DNA of 51,624 bases, from assembly GCF_014333425.1 (NCBI RefSeq), contig NZ_JACRYT010000022.1:1-51624 (forward strand). Direction: 5' to 3'. Shown piece after piece: positions 33,346 to 43,801 of this stretch. The stretch's first letter is position 1, and every line of letters begins with the position of its first letter. The position numbers and the translations under genes were made by a program. Source of the stretch: Zhenpiania hominis. Its GTDB lineage: Bacteria > Bacillota > Clostridia > Peptostreptococcales > Anaerovoracaceae. The notes beneath the pieces were generated by a model that did no database searches, was not told where the DNA came from, and saw nothing but the letters and a program-made list of their open reading frames with translations.

Positions 33346-35058
33346 ATGGAAGCGAAGGAGCTGCTATGCGTTAGAAAAATAGAGACACGTATACAAGATA
33401 AAACTTTTTATGTTATATTTGTGCTGCTATTCTTTATGGGAGGAGGATATGGTGAGGTGGTCTCCTCTTTTTGTTCGATTGTTTATTCGGGCTTGATTCT
33501 CTGGTATGCAAAAGGCGCGGGCACTTTGAAAATTCCAACTGGTAAAAACTTTTTTTGCCTTTGTCTGTTTGTGGTGTCTTCTGTAATATCCTGCTTCTAC
33601 GCTGTGGATTGGGGGACTGCGGTGTTGGGGGTTATAAAATTTTTCCCTGTGCTCCTGTTTGTTATTGCTGCCTGCCAGATGGAACGAGAAGCGAGGGAGT
33701 TCTGCATTCAACTGATTCCGGACATTTCGTCGGCTATGGTAATTTGCGCTATGATCCTTTTTTTTACCCCTTGGCGTGAGTCTTTCTTTACAGCGGACAG
33801 AATGGGAAGCTTTTTTCAGTATCCGAACACGTTTGCCTTAGTATTGCTCCTGTCGATTCTGATCCTATTGGAACGTCCGCGATTATACCGAAAGGATCTT
33901 TTAGAGGCGCTCCTTTCTATAACCGGGCTGCTGTTGTCAGGAAGCCGCAGCGTATTCCTTCTTTTTATAATCTGTCTCATCTATACCGCAATCACGGAAA
34001 CAAAGAAGCGTAAGTGGATTGCCGGTTTTTCCGTCTATATGCTGACCTTGATAGCAGTAGGGGGGATTCTTCTGGGGTATGTGCAGGAGTTCGCGAGATT
34101 TACTACGTCATTTACTCAGAATTCAACTTTGTGGGGGAGACTACTATATTGGCAGGATGCGTTACAGATTCTGAAGGATCATCCGTTTGGTCTGGGGTAC
34201 AAAGGATACTATTTTATACAGGGCACTTATGCCAGTGGCAATTATGTAACGATGTATGCTCATAATGAGTTATTGCAGATCCTTCTTGACTTTGGATTCT
34301 TAGGTGGAGTGGCGATCGCCGGAATGCTGTTTTTTTCCTTATACCGACGTCGGTTAGATTCTTCATTGAAGAAAAAACTACTGACGGTATGCGTTGTCCA
34401 TAGCCTATTTGATTTTGACTTGCAGTTTCTTGTGGTTGTTTTTATTATTTTACTGCTTTTTGACTTCGGTGAATGCAAATGTATCAAAACTTCCATGCTG
34501 TTTCAAGGAGTTGTGGCGGCAGTATTATTGGTTTCAATCTATTCCTTTTCCTTTCTGGGACTAGAGCAGTTGAAAAAAACGGAAGCCGCCTTAAAGCTGT
34601 TTCCGGCACTGACTTTCTCCGAGGTGGATATGCTGAATGATGCGTCAACGATTGAGGAAAAAGGAAGGATTGCCGATCATATTCTTGAGCGAAATCACAG
34701 TTGTTCGGCAGTGTATCGTCTGAAAGCGCTACAGGCGGCATCGGAAGGCAACTTTTCGGATATGGAGGAATACGCAAAGAGGGCGATCGCGACAGATCCG
34801 TATAATCCGGAAAACTATGAAGCCTGCATCCAGGGATGGTCCCTGGCGTTAGACCTTGCGGTTCGAAATAATGACGAGCTTCAGACCGTTCATTTATTAA
34901 AAAAGATTACGGGGATTGAAAAATGGATTCAGCAAAGGGAGGAAAACAGCTCCTGTCTTGCGTTTAAGATAAAAGATAAACCGAAAATTGTATTGCAGGA
35001 GCAATATTTAAAATATATAGAAAGGTTGAAAGAAATTCAGGGAAATTCTGCGGGATAA
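33346..35058 (+). CDS. O-antigen ligase/Wzy-like polytopic membrane protein with helical C-terminal tail
   Basis: A 570-aa membrane protein. About eleven hydrophobic segments cover residues 20-405. The Wzy_C/WaaL region is recognisable as WGRLLYWQDALQILKDHP, then FGLGYKGYYF, and the AHNELLQILLDFGFLGG loop near 300-316. A soluble C-terminal tail of about 150 residues has TPR-like helices (AEEYAKRAIATDPYNPENYEA style). Such proteins ligate or polymerise glycans outside the membrane, and some act as protein O-glycosyltransferases. No glycosyltransferase or flippase gene is near. Its place inside the surface-protein array suggests that it acts on those proteins or on cell-wall glycan, which is inference. 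A TTG eight codons upstream is not preferred; AGAGGA precedes ATG 33346. Confidence 0.8.
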   Translation: MEAKELLCVRKIETRIQDKTFYVIFVLLFFMGGGYGEVVSSFCSIVYSGLILWYAKGAGTLKIPTGKNFFCLCLFVVSSVISCFYAVDWGTAVLGVIKFFPVLLFVIAACQMEREAREFCIQLIPDISSAMVICAMILFFTPWRESFFTADRMGSFFQYPNTFALVLLLSILILLERPRLYRKDLLEALLSITGLLLSGSRSVFLLFIICLIYTAITETKKRKWIAGFSVYMLTLIAVGGILLGYVQEFARFTTSFTQNSTLWGRLLYWQDALQILKDHPFGLGYKGYYFIQGTYASGNYVTMYAHNELLQILLDFGFLGGVAIAGMLFFSLYRRRLDSSLKKKLLTVCVVHSLFDFDLQFLVVVFIILLLFDFGECKCIKTSMLFQGVVAAVLLVSIYSFSFLGLEQLKKTEAALKLFPALTFSEVDMLNDASTIEEKGRIADHILERNHSCSAVYRLKALQAASEGNFSDMEEYAKRAIATDPYNPENYEACIQGWSLALDLAVRNNDELQTVHLLKKITGIEKWIQQREENSSCLAFKIKDKPKIVLQEQYLKYIERLKEIQGNSAG

Positions 35059-35109
35059 GAAGCGTGACAATGAACGAAAAACGCGAGGTTATGAAGAAAG
35101 GAGCGGAAT

Positions 35110-38100
35110 ATGAATCATAGTGTAAAAAGAAATCTGGCATTCTTTCTCTCTTTGATAATGCTGGTTACAGTCTTTTCCCCATTATCAAAGACAGAGCATG
35201 TATGGGCGGAGGAAAGAGAAGCGGAAGAAGTGACAGATGTAGTGGGGCCTGAACCTTTAGAAAACGAGGAAGCAGAAGGACCTTCTTTTTCCTCTCAGGA
35301 AGGGCAAGAGAATCCATCACAGAGAGACAACAAGGTAGAAGAAAAAAAGAAAGCGGAGATAAAATCAGAAGCTGCGGAACCTGAACGTAAAAGTACGGAA
35401 AAAAATGCAATGGATAAGGCAAAAATTTCGGAAGTTAAAGCGGAACGAAAAACTGCAACAAAAATCGCAGTTACGAAGGTACCGGAACCATATGCGTTTA
35501 TCAGTGATTCCGGAAGATCCGATTACAATCCGAAAGGTATTGAAATAACTGTATTTTATGATGATGGCACGTCGGAAATTGTTACAATGGCTTCTGATGG
35601 CGACGCTTATACAGATTACGGAGAAAAAGATTATTCTTTCAAAGTGGAAATATCTGGATTTTGGGACATAAAACTGGGAGAAAACACGTTGAAAGCGGCA
35701 TATATACGAGAAAACGATTATAAGGTGGACGAAGAAGAGGAACTGCTCTCGGTAAATTTTTCTGTAGAGGGAGTAGAGGCGCCATTGCCAAAAAGCATCC
35801 GGATTGTTGAAACGAAAGCCTATCAGAACTTACAGTCACAGAAAGTATGCGCCGGTTTTTCCGGATATGGATTTGAAGCGGATGGTACGATAACAATTGA
35901 GGCGGATTACGGACAATATGGGAAAAAAGAAATCAGATATCGGGATTTTTTTAGCGTGCCATATGATCCGAGTTCGAGAATTACAGTAGAAGATCCAGTG
36001 ATTCAACCGGGAAAAAATGAAATTCAGGTTACCTATGAAAAAGAGATCGACGGGGACTATCAGGAAATTTGCAGCACGGCTTTTACTGTTATGGGCGTAA
36101 AAGAAAAACTTCCGGTTAATCTTGAAGTCGAGCAAATGCCGGAAAACCTGATTGCGTATATCGATGAATTCGGACAAACAAAATACCATTATTCTGAGGA
36201 TTTCGGAGCCTGGAAACTAAAGATTCATTATGACGATGGAAGTGAGAAAATCGTTGATATGGACGGCGGAAGTCCGCTCAATTTAAGAGATGATTTATCA
36301 GGAATATATACGAATATCGAGATCAAAGCAACCGACCTGGAAATAAAAAATAATGATGTTACACTTGAATACCGTATCAATTCGCAGTATAATGCGGAAC
36401 CGTTAAAGATAATCCGCAATCAGGATTTAAAAATTCAAGGTATAGCGGCAAAAATTGCGAATGCGATAGAGATTGCGCAATATCCAAAAACAACAGGGGT
36501 ATATGCGGGTTTGGATGACGATTCGGAATATGAGAATCTGAAAGCAAGGGTTTTATACACCGATGGAACGGAGGAAGTGGTCTCGTGGGATCCGGATATA
36601 CGGGAAATGGAACAGCCAATCTGTTGTGGAGGTTCCTACGGGCTGTTTTTGGAACCGATTGATTTGAAACCAGGAGAAAATAAATGCGATCTTATTTACG
36701 GAACTGGCGACTGGGAATGGGGAGAATTGGACGAAGAAAAAATGCGGGTTACCTTTACAATAAGCGCAAAATCCTTTACGGATTATGATCCCTCGCTTAT
36801 TACAGATCAAACGGTAGAGTCTGTAATTCGCAGCAGTGGGAACGCAATCCTGAATGCAAATCAGGAAATGTGGCTGGATATGAATACAAATGATCCTGAA
36901 AGCATTCATTATCAATATCGAAACAATGTGCAGAAATGCTATGATCGGGTATTTTTAGACACTTCAGGCTTGCTGACGGTGTATGATGGAAATGGAAAAG
37001 TCCTGGGAAAACATACGAATGTGAAAGATTTCAGTGAAGATCGTATTTTACTGCAAAATGGCGATTTGTATACTGTTAAGGACAATAGAAAGATAACGTC
37101 AGATGTCGAAAACTGGGTCGAATCGGGGAGCGATATTTTAAAAATTTTAAAGAAAGATGGCACTTTATTACGTGTTACGCAACAGGCACCAATTGCTACA
37201 GAAGTTGTGGATACTGGTGTTGCAGATGTAAACGCCGGAGGTTGGGTGAGAAAAAATGGCGACTTGTATACGGATACGTATGATTGGGATACCGAGTCCT
37301 ATGGGATACAGAAAAAGGTAGAAAATATTGATTATCTTTGTAACTATTTCTTTGCAGTCAGTAAGGACGGAAGTACCTACTATAATGGAGAAAAAATTCT
37401 GGATAAAAGAATAAAAGCGTATTCTTATGAACTCTCTTTGATTGTCGATGAGGATAATGTGATATACGAGAATTACTCTTTTCCAACAACGATCCAATCA
37501 CTTCCGGGAAAATTCCTGAAATTTTCTCCAAGGGGATACTGGACCCAAAATGGAGAGCACTATAACAGAAATGGGAAGTTAGAGGAAATTGTAGACTCAA
37601 GGGGTTCTTTTCGTCTGAAAGCTGATGGTACTTTGCTGGTCAATGGAAAAAAATTACTGACGCATGTGTCTTCTATAAGCTGGCAGACAACGCCGAGCCT
37701 GATTACGAGAACAGATGGGACGGTGTGGATTTTTGATCAGGAAACACCGAAAAACAGAGCGCGTATTTCCATTCCCCGTATGCTCCAAAGGGGAGGCAAA
37801 GATATACAGAGCCTGACCATCGCAGCAATTCCACCTAAAATATATACGGGTAAGCCATACACGCCGTCTCTTATTATTAAAGATGGGACAAAAGTGCTGA
37901 AGCAAGGAGTGGACTATGTACTTTCCTATGCGAATAATGTGAACGCGGGAACCGCAAAGGTAACCATCACAGGAAAGGGCAGTTATACAGGAGCAATTAC
38001 GAAACCGTTTACGATCACAAAGGCTCCATCGGCAATTACAGCGAAGAACTTCACCAAAACCTATGGTAACAAATCATTCCTTCTGGGAGCGAAGGTAAAC

Positions 38101-38553
38101 AGCGGCGGTAAGCTGACCTACAAATCCAGCAGTGCGAAAGTAGCCACCGTCAGCAACACCGGCCGAGTCACCCTCAAGGGCCCGGGCAAAGCGACCATCA
38201 CCATCACAGCCGCGGCAACCGCGAATTACAATGGGGTCACAAAGCGCGTGACGATTACCGTAAAACCGAAAAAGGTAGCTGGCCTGAAAGTAAAGAAAGG
38301 CAAAAAGCGTATGACCGTAAGCTGGAAACGGGACAAAAAAGCAACCGGCTACCAGATCACCTACGCCCAGAACAAGAAGTTCCAAAAAGGCAAGAAAAAC
38401 ATAACCATCCGCAGGAACAAGACCGTGAAGAGAATCATCAAAAAGCTGAAGGCGAGAAAGACCTACTATGTGAAAGTGCGGGCGTATAAAAAGGTTGGAA
38501 AGACGAAACTTTACGGGGCTTACAGTAAAACACGAAAAGTCCGGATCCGTTAG
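35110..38553 (+). CDS. Secreted surface protein C: four Ig-like repeats, propeller-like region, Big2-FN3 cassette
   Basis: An 1147-aa exported protein. A signal peptide (about 1-33) leads to a Glu/Lys-rich spacer (about 35-115). Four beta-rich repeats of about 105 residues follow (116-555), three of them marked by a DDG(T/S)E-type hairpin (FYDDGTSEIV, HYDDGSEKIV, LYTDGTEEVV). A region of short repeats (about 575-890) with LDTSGLLTVYDGNG, LQNGDLYTV and KADGTLLVNGK resembles a beta-propeller. Then come a YTGKPYTPSL...DYVLSYANN domain and the Big2-FN3 cassette ending VRIR. It is the paralogue of the next gene. AAAGGAG lies 7 nt before the ATG. A giant adhesin or stalk protein is likely; no enzyme motif is seen. 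Confidence 0.82.
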   Translation: MNHSVKRNLAFFLSLIMLVTVFSPLSKTEHVWAEEREAEEVTDVVGPEPLENEEAEGPSFSSQEGQENPSQRDNKVEEKKKAEIKSEAAEPERKSTEKNAMDKAKISEVKAERKTATKIAVTKVPEPYAFISDSGRSDYNPKGIEITVFYDDGTSEIVTMASDGDAYTDYGEKDYSFKVEISGFWDIKLGENTLKAAYIRENDYKVDEEEELLSVNFSVEGVEAPLPKSIRIVETKAYQNLQSQKVCAGFSGYGFEADGTITIEADYGQYGKKEIRYRDFFSVPYDPSSRITVEDPVIQPGKNEIQVTYEKEIDGDYQEICSTAFTVMGVKEKLPVNLEVEQMPENLIAYIDEFGQTKYHYSEDFGAWKLKIHYDDGSEKIVDMDGGSPLNLRDDLSGIYTNIEIKATDLEIKNNDVTLEYRINSQYNAEPLKIIRNQDLKIQGIAAKIANAIEIAQYPKTTGVYAGLDDDSEYENLKARVLYTDGTEEVVSWDPDIREMEQPICCGGSYGLFLEPIDLKPGENKCDLIYGTGDWEWGELDEEKMRVTFTISAKSFTDYDPSLITDQTVESVIRSSGNAILNANQEMWLDMNTNDPESIHYQYRNNVQKCYDRVFLDTSGLLTVYDGNGKVLGKHTNVKDFSEDRILLQNGDLYTVKDNRKITSDVENWVESGSDILKILKKDGTLLRVTQQAPIATEVVDTGVADVNAGGWVRKNGDLYTDTYDWDTESYGIQKKVENIDYLCNYFFAVSKDGSTYYNGEKILDKRIKAYSYELSLIVDEDNVIYENYSFPTTIQSLPGKFLKFSPRGYWTQNGEHYNRNGKLEEIVDSRGSFRLKADGTLLVNGKKLLTHVSSISWQTTPSLITRTDGTVWIFDQETPKNRARISIPRMLQRGGKDIQSLTIAAIPPKIYTGKPYTPSLIIKDGTKVLKQGVDYVLSYANNVNAGTAKVTITGKGSYTGAITKPFTITKAPSAITAKNFTKTYGNKSFLLGAKVNSGGKLTYKSSSAKVATVSNTGRVTLKGPGKATITITAAATANYNGVTKRVTITVKPKKVAGLKVKKGKKRMTVSWKRDKKATGYQITYAQNKKFQKGKKNITIRRNKTVKRIIKKLKARKTYYVKVRAYKKVGKTKLYGAYSKTRKVRIR

Positions 38554-38605
38554 GTGGCGTATCTGTGTATGGGAGAAAATAATGGCAGGTAAGAAGGAGG
38601 AAGTT

Positions 38606-41170
38606 ATGAGAACTTACAGAAAACACATTACGGTCTGCGTCATTATAATGATGTTGGTATCGTTGGGCGTACCGTTTTCCGGAATACAGAAAAGCTATGC
38701 CGCGGCAGATTCTGCGTTGACCGAAAACATTGAAGTCGTAAATCTTCCGGAAAACGGAGAGGTTCTGCTCGGGATTGGCGAGCAGGAAATGTTTGAACGA
38801 ATTCAGTTGAAAGTCAAGCTGAAAGATGGAAGTGAGAAAATTATATCAGACTTGTATGCGGAGCAGGGAGACGTCAAGCTTAAGAATTCAAATTTTGCGG
38901 AAATAGAGCTGGAATACAATCGAAATGAATATGATGCAAATGGTGAATTGAAAGAGGGAGACAATAAAATTACGGTTAAATATCGCGAATATACGACCGT
39001 GTTAAATCCAAATTACGATCCGGAAACGGATTACGAAGACGAGCAGTATATGGATAAACTGGTGAAAACACTGGAAACCAGTTTTAACGTGAAAGGTGTT
39101 GTCTTTGAGGGTTATGATCCACCGTTAGAAAATGACAAGGAGATGAATAGCGAAATATCGCGGTTTGGAAACGAAATCCTTTTTTCCAATAACGAACTCT
39201 GGAAAGCGCCAGTGGCAAGTATTCGATATACGAAAAAAAATAATATCAAAGGCATAGCAAAAGAAGTGTACAACAATATGTATTTAGACACTTCGGGAAA
39301 TCTGACGATTGAAAACCTGAAAGGAGAGACAATCCATTCCTTTGATAATGTAAAAGATTTTCAGTCCGACTATATCCTTCAGGATAACGGAAGATTGACA
39401 AGTATTGAACGGTACGCTGGTTGGGACAGAGATAAGAACGAAGGCCTGGAAACTGAGGTAGTTGCGGAAGATGTGAATGATTGTTATGTCAGACCTGGGT
39501 TAGAGGGAGATTACTATACTGTAAATAAAGATGGAATTCCATTTTTTTATGAACAGGATTATGATTGGGAAACTGACCAGCCAAAAAGAGTACGATGGCA
39601 AATGGACGACGTAAAAGTTGCCGCCATTGTGGATAATCCTCTAAGCGACTGGGAGGATGGAGATGTTTCCTATTTAACCCAAAATCACGAACTGAAAACT
39701 TTTTGGATAGAATATCCGCAAGATGAAGAGGGAGAACCGACAGGCGAGGAGATCCCGAGAAATAAATTGCTGAAAGAAAATATTATATCCATTATGGAAT
39801 ACTTCGCGATTGGAGCAGATGGGAAGACCTATTCTGTTGCGGATGGAAGAAAATTGCTGGACAGCAAAATGGTCGCTTGTAAAACGACAGATCGTGGGGC
39901 TTTTGCTGCGGATGAAAAAGGAAATCTATATCTATATACAGAAACCTGGAAATATCCAGAGGGTTCCGATGATGGGAAATATGTAATGGAATTGACGAAA
40001 GTAACCGATAATTTTGGTTCCTTTTCTCATTACGGATATTATGATAAGTCGGGAAAGCAGCATGGCCTTCCGGAATATTATGAAGACGATAATGAAAATA
40101 TTGTGATAGAAGAAAATACATCTCTGGAATGGCCTCTTGAAGAAGATGGAACCGTATATTCAGGAAGCTACAAAATACTTACGAATGTAGTAAGCGTTGG
40201 AACGGTAGAAGGATCCGATACACTCATTATGGGAAGAAAAGATGGGACAATCTGGCTATTCGATCCGACTTCCCGTTTTACAGAGAACCGTAAACGGATT
40301 GCGAAACCGCAGAAATTTTCACAGGAATTGCTAAATGAAGTTTTTGATATGAAAACGAAGGATATCAGCGCTTTAAAATTTGAGTACCAAACAGAAGTTC
40401 CATATAACGAAGATGAGCAGGGGTACTGTCCGAAGGTGACGATTTGGGATGGGGAAAAAGTGCTGACAAGAGGGCTGGATTATACGGTAACTTATCAAAA
40501 TAACGATGCGCCGGGACAGGCGAAGATGATCGTTAAAGGGCAAGGGGCATATAAAGGTACGAAGACTTTGTCTTTCACCATTTTAAAACCAGAACAGAAG
40601 CCGACCACGCCGCAAAAACCCGCGAAACCAGTGACCAAAAAAGCCGCGGCAATTACTGCAAAGAGTTTCACCAAAACCTACGGCAACAAGCCATTCAGCC
40701 TGGGAGCAAAGGTAAACAGCGGCGGGAAATTATCCTACAAATCCAGCGATACGAAAGTAGCGACTGTAAGTAGCGACGGCCGCGTCATTCTTAAAGGCCC
40801 GGGCAAAGCGACCATCACCATTACCGCCGCGGCGACCGCGAACTACAATGGAGCGACAAAACGTATCACCATCACGGTAAAACCGAAAAAAGTAATCGGT
40901 CTGAAAGCAAAGAAAGGTAAAAAACGTATGACCGTGAGCTGGAAGCGGGATAAGAAAGCAACCGGCTACCAGATCACCTACGCCCAGAACATGAAGTTCA
41001 AAAAAGGCAAGAAGAACATCGCCATCAGCAAGAACAAGACCGTGAAGAGAACCATCAAAAAGCTGAAGGCGAGAAAAACGTACTATGTGAAGGTGCGGGC
41101 GTATAAGAAGGTTGGAAAGACAAAAATTTATGGGGCCTACAGTAAAGTGACAAAAATAAAAGTAAGATAA
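38606..41170 (+). CDS. Secreted surface protein C': one Ig-like repeat, propeller-like region, Big2-FN3 cassette
   Basis: An 854-aa exported protein with a signal peptide (about 1-34, ending SYAAAD). It has one Ig-like repeat (KLKDGSEKII) against four in the upstream paralogue. A propeller-like region follows (YLDTSGNLTIENLKG, VNKDGIPFFYE, AADEKGNLYLYTE, GRKDGTIWLFD). Next are a degenerate YTG-type domain (LDYTVTYQNN), a Pro-rich linker (KPTTPQKPAKP), and the shared cassette ending IKVR. AAGGAGG lies 6 nt before ATG 38606. The open frame runs 37 codons further up and overlaps the preceding gene, which is rejected. Loss or gain of whole Ig units between C and C' shows modular evolution. Confidence 0.82.
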   Translation: MRTYRKHITVCVIIMMLVSLGVPFSGIQKSYAAADSALTENIEVVNLPENGEVLLGIGEQEMFERIQLKVKLKDGSEKIISDLYAEQGDVKLKNSNFAEIELEYNRNEYDANGELKEGDNKITVKYREYTTVLNPNYDPETDYEDEQYMDKLVKTLETSFNVKGVVFEGYDPPLENDKEMNSEISRFGNEILFSNNELWKAPVASIRYTKKNNIKGIAKEVYNNMYLDTSGNLTIENLKGETIHSFDNVKDFQSDYILQDNGRLTSIERYAGWDRDKNEGLETEVVAEDVNDCYVRPGLEGDYYTVNKDGIPFFYEQDYDWETDQPKRVRWQMDDVKVAAIVDNPLSDWEDGDVSYLTQNHELKTFWIEYPQDEEGEPTGEEIPRNKLLKENIISIMEYFAIGADGKTYSVADGRKLLDSKMVACKTTDRGAFAADEKGNLYLYTETWKYPEGSDDGKYVMELTKVTDNFGSFSHYGYYDKSGKQHGLPEYYEDDNENIVIEENTSLEWPLEEDGTVYSGSYKILTNVVSVGTVEGSDTLIMGRKDGTIWLFDPTSRFTENRKRIAKPQKFSQELLNEVFDMKTKDISALKFEYQTEVPYNEDEQGYCPKVTIWDGEKVLTRGLDYTVTYQNNDAPGQAKMIVKGQGAYKGTKTLSFTILKPEQKPTTPQKPAKPVTKKAAAITAKSFTKTYGNKPFSLGAKVNSGGKLSYKSSDTKVATVSSDGRVILKGPGKATITITAAATANYNGATKRITITVKPKKVIGLKAKKGKKRMTVSWKRDKKATGYQITYAQNMKFKKGKKNIAISKNKTVKRTIKKLKARKTYYVKVRAYKKVGKTKIYGAYSKVTKIKVR

Positions 41171-41194
41171 TAGAGATTGTTAGGAAGCGTAGAA

Positions 41195-43789
41195 ATGAAA
41201 CAGATAATGAAAAGTGAGTTATATGTTATTGTAGCTTTGACTATGTTCATTTCTGTGATTTTATCACTGATGGGAACAGAAAATGTTAATGCAAAGGAGG
41301 AATCTTTTATGGTTTATCCTGTAGTTGGTGGGAATATCTATTTTGATTCGTCTACAGGAACAATTATAGATTGTGATTCGGGGGTGACAGCAGTGACGAT
41401 ACCAAACGATATAGATGGAATCCCTGTAGTAGCAATCGGAAAAGAAGCTTTCTATCTTTGTGATGAGCTGAAAACAGTAACGATGAATAATAATGTGTCA
41501 ACAATTGGCAAGAGGGCTTTTGCAGAATGTACTTCATTAGCAAATGTAAGTTTTGCAGAAGGATTAAAAAATATCGAGGCATCAGCATTTATACATTGTG
41601 ACGCATTAGCGGATATGATAATTCCAGATAGTGTAGAAAGCATAGGAGATGATGTATTTAGAGACTGCGATAATTTGAAGCACGTTACTTTTTCAAAAAG
41701 TATAAAAAATATTGGAAGTAATCTTTTTCATCTCTGTAGCAATTTGAAGAGAATTGATGTAAATGAAGATAATCCTCAATATGCTTCAATAAGTGGCGTA
41801 CTAGTAGATAAAATTAAAAGGGAGTTATTATTTTATCCAGCGGGAAAGTCTGACACAAGTTATCGTATCCCGGATGGAATTGTCAATGTTGGGAAAGAAG
41901 CTTTTTATGAATGCAATAACATTAAAAGGATATTTTTGACAAATAGTATGAAAAGTATTGGAGAAAATGCCTTTTTTCAAATGAATAGTTTAGAAGAAGT
42001 TATAATGCCGGATTCGATAGAAAAAATAGGGTCAGGTGCTTTTTGGGGATGTAAAAGTTTGAAAGACGTCAAGTTACCTAATAGTGTAACGGAAATTGGA
42101 AATGGAGCTTTTTTAGGATGTTTGGGGTTGACTGATATTATTATTCCAGACAGTGTAGTATGTATAAAGTCCGGAGCATTTTCGGCATGTCGAAATTTAG
42201 TTAATGTAGAAATATCAGAGGGTGTAACTACTATTGGAGCAAATGCATTTTATGAATGTATAAGATTGAAAAAAGTGGAAATTCCTGAAAGCGTAACGAT
42301 GATAGGAGAAGATGCGTTTGCGTATTGTGATAGTCTTAAAAAAGTTACGATACCGTCTAGTGTACAAAGCCTTAGTGCGGATGCTTTTTGCAGTTGTAGG
42401 GAATTAACAAACATTAGTGTAGAAACGAATAACTCTAGATACATATCGCTTGATGGAGTTCTATTTAATAAAGCGAAGACAACATTAATGGCATATCCAG
42501 CAGGAAAGCCGCAAGGCCACTATACAATACCAGAAAGTGTAAATTGTATTTCAGAAAAAGCATTTCGTGATGTGAAATATTTAAAAGATGTAATTATTCC
42601 AGAAGGTGTAAAAAAGATTGGGGCATATACTTTTTTAGGTATGAAAAACTTAAAGTGTATTGTAATTCCACCAAGTGTGATAGATATTGATATATATGCA
42701 TTTAAGAGAGGAAGCGAAATTAAATCGTTTGTCATATATGGAATAGAAGGCTGTTTTGCTCAAACTTATGCGGCAGAAAAAGAAATTTCATTTAAAACAG
42801 TAGATGAATATATAGGTATATATTCCGTCACGTTTGATGCAGCCGGTGGAACCGTTGATGTTACAACAAAAGATGTCACATCAAAAGAACTATATGGCGA
42901 ACTTCCTGTCCCCAAAAGAGAAGGTTATATTTTTGATGGTTGGTACACCGAGCGAGAAGGTGGAATGAGAATTACTAGCGAAACGATAGTAAATCTTACC
43001 GATAATCAGACGTTATATGCGCATTGGAATAAAGAAGCTATAGATATTGGAGAACTTACATATAGTAGCATACCTGCTAAAGTATATACAGGAAAGCCGC
43101 AGACTCCATTGCCTGTGCTAAAGGATGGGAATTATGTTTTGCAGAAAGGGAAAGACTATACGATTTCTTATGAAAATAACATTAATGCAGGAACTGCCAA
43201 AATAATTTTTACGGGTATAGGTAGCTACAGCGGAACTGTTATAAAGAATTTTACGATAAAAAAAGCAGAGCAGATGATTCATACAAAAGCATGTATCAAA
43301 ACATATGGCAATAAGCCTTTCAGCTTGAGGGCAAAAGCTAAAACAAAGTTGTCCTACAAATCCAGCAACACTAAAGTCGTAGCTATCGGCAACACTGGTC
43401 GCGTAACCCTAAAAGGCCCGGGAAAAGCGACCATCACGATCACAGCGGCGGCGACTGCGAACTACAATGGAGCGACAAAACATGTAACTATCACCGTGAA
43501 GCCGAAGAAAACCGTGGGTCTGAAAGTGAAAAAAGGCAAGAACCGCATGACCGTAAGCTGGAAGCGGGATAAGAAAGCTACTGGCTACCAGATTGCTTAC
43601 GCCCAGACCAAAAGGTTCAAAAAAGGGAAGAAGAACATCACTATCAGTAAGAACAAGACTGTGAAAAAAACCATCAAAAAGTTGAAAGCCAGGAAAACTT
43701 ATTATGTAAAAGTTCGGGCGTATAAGAAGGTTGGAAAGACAAAAATTTATGGGGCCTACAGTAAGATGAAGACAATAAAGGTAAAGTAA
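41195..43789 (+). CDS. Secreted surface protein B': BspA-type LRR, InlB-type repeat, YTG domain, Big2-FN3 cassette
   Basis: An 864-aa exported protein. A signal peptide (about 1-35, ending NVNAKE) leads to about twenty LRR_5 repeats (45-525), with the pattern IP..V..IG..AF..C. Two insertion strips (NPQYASISGVLVDK, NSRYISLDGVLFNK) with the repeated word YPAGK interrupt the repeats. An InlB B-repeat/Flg_new domain (VTFDAAGGTV...GYIFDGWYTE...LYAHW) follows near 540-612. A YTGKPQTPL...DYTISYENN domain comes next, and then the shared cassette ending IKVK. It is the larger paralogue of protein B. AGGAAG precedes ATG 41195; the TTG six codons upstream is not preferred. The LRR part is strongly A/T-rich. 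A host-binding role is plausible. Confidence 0.87.
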   Translation: MKQIMKSELYVIVALTMFISVILSLMGTENVNAKEESFMVYPVVGGNIYFDSSTGTIIDCDSGVTAVTIPNDIDGIPVVAIGKEAFYLCDELKTVTMNNNVSTIGKRAFAECTSLANVSFAEGLKNIEASAFIHCDALADMIIPDSVESIGDDVFRDCDNLKHVTFSKSIKNIGSNLFHLCSNLKRIDVNEDNPQYASISGVLVDKIKRELLFYPAGKSDTSYRIPDGIVNVGKEAFYECNNIKRIFLTNSMKSIGENAFFQMNSLEEVIMPDSIEKIGSGAFWGCKSLKDVKLPNSVTEIGNGAFLGCLGLTDIIIPDSVVCIKSGAFSACRNLVNVEISEGVTTIGANAFYECIRLKKVEIPESVTMIGEDAFAYCDSLKKVTIPSSVQSLSADAFCSCRELTNISVETNNSRYISLDGVLFNKAKTTLMAYPAGKPQGHYTIPESVNCISEKAFRDVKYLKDVIIPEGVKKIGAYTFLGMKNLKCIVIPPSVIDIDIYAFKRGSEIKSFVIYGIEGCFAQTYAAEKEISFKTVDEYIGIYSVTFDAAGGTVDVTTKDVTSKELYGELPVPKREGYIFDGWYTEREGGMRITSETIVNLTDNQTLYAHWNKEAIDIGELTYSSIPAKVYTGKPQTPLPVLKDGNYVLQKGKDYTISYENNINAGTAKIIFTGIGSYSGTVIKNFTIKKAEQMIHTKACIKTYGNKPFSLRAKAKTKLSYKSSNTKVVAIGNTGRVTLKGPGKATITITAAATANYNGATKHVTITVKPKKTVGLKVKKGKNRMTVSWKRDKKATGYQIAYAQTKRFKKGKKNITISKNKTVKKTIKKLKARKTYYVKVRAYKKVGKTKIYGAYSKMKTIKVK

Positions 43790-43801
43790 AAGGAGGACAA
43801 A

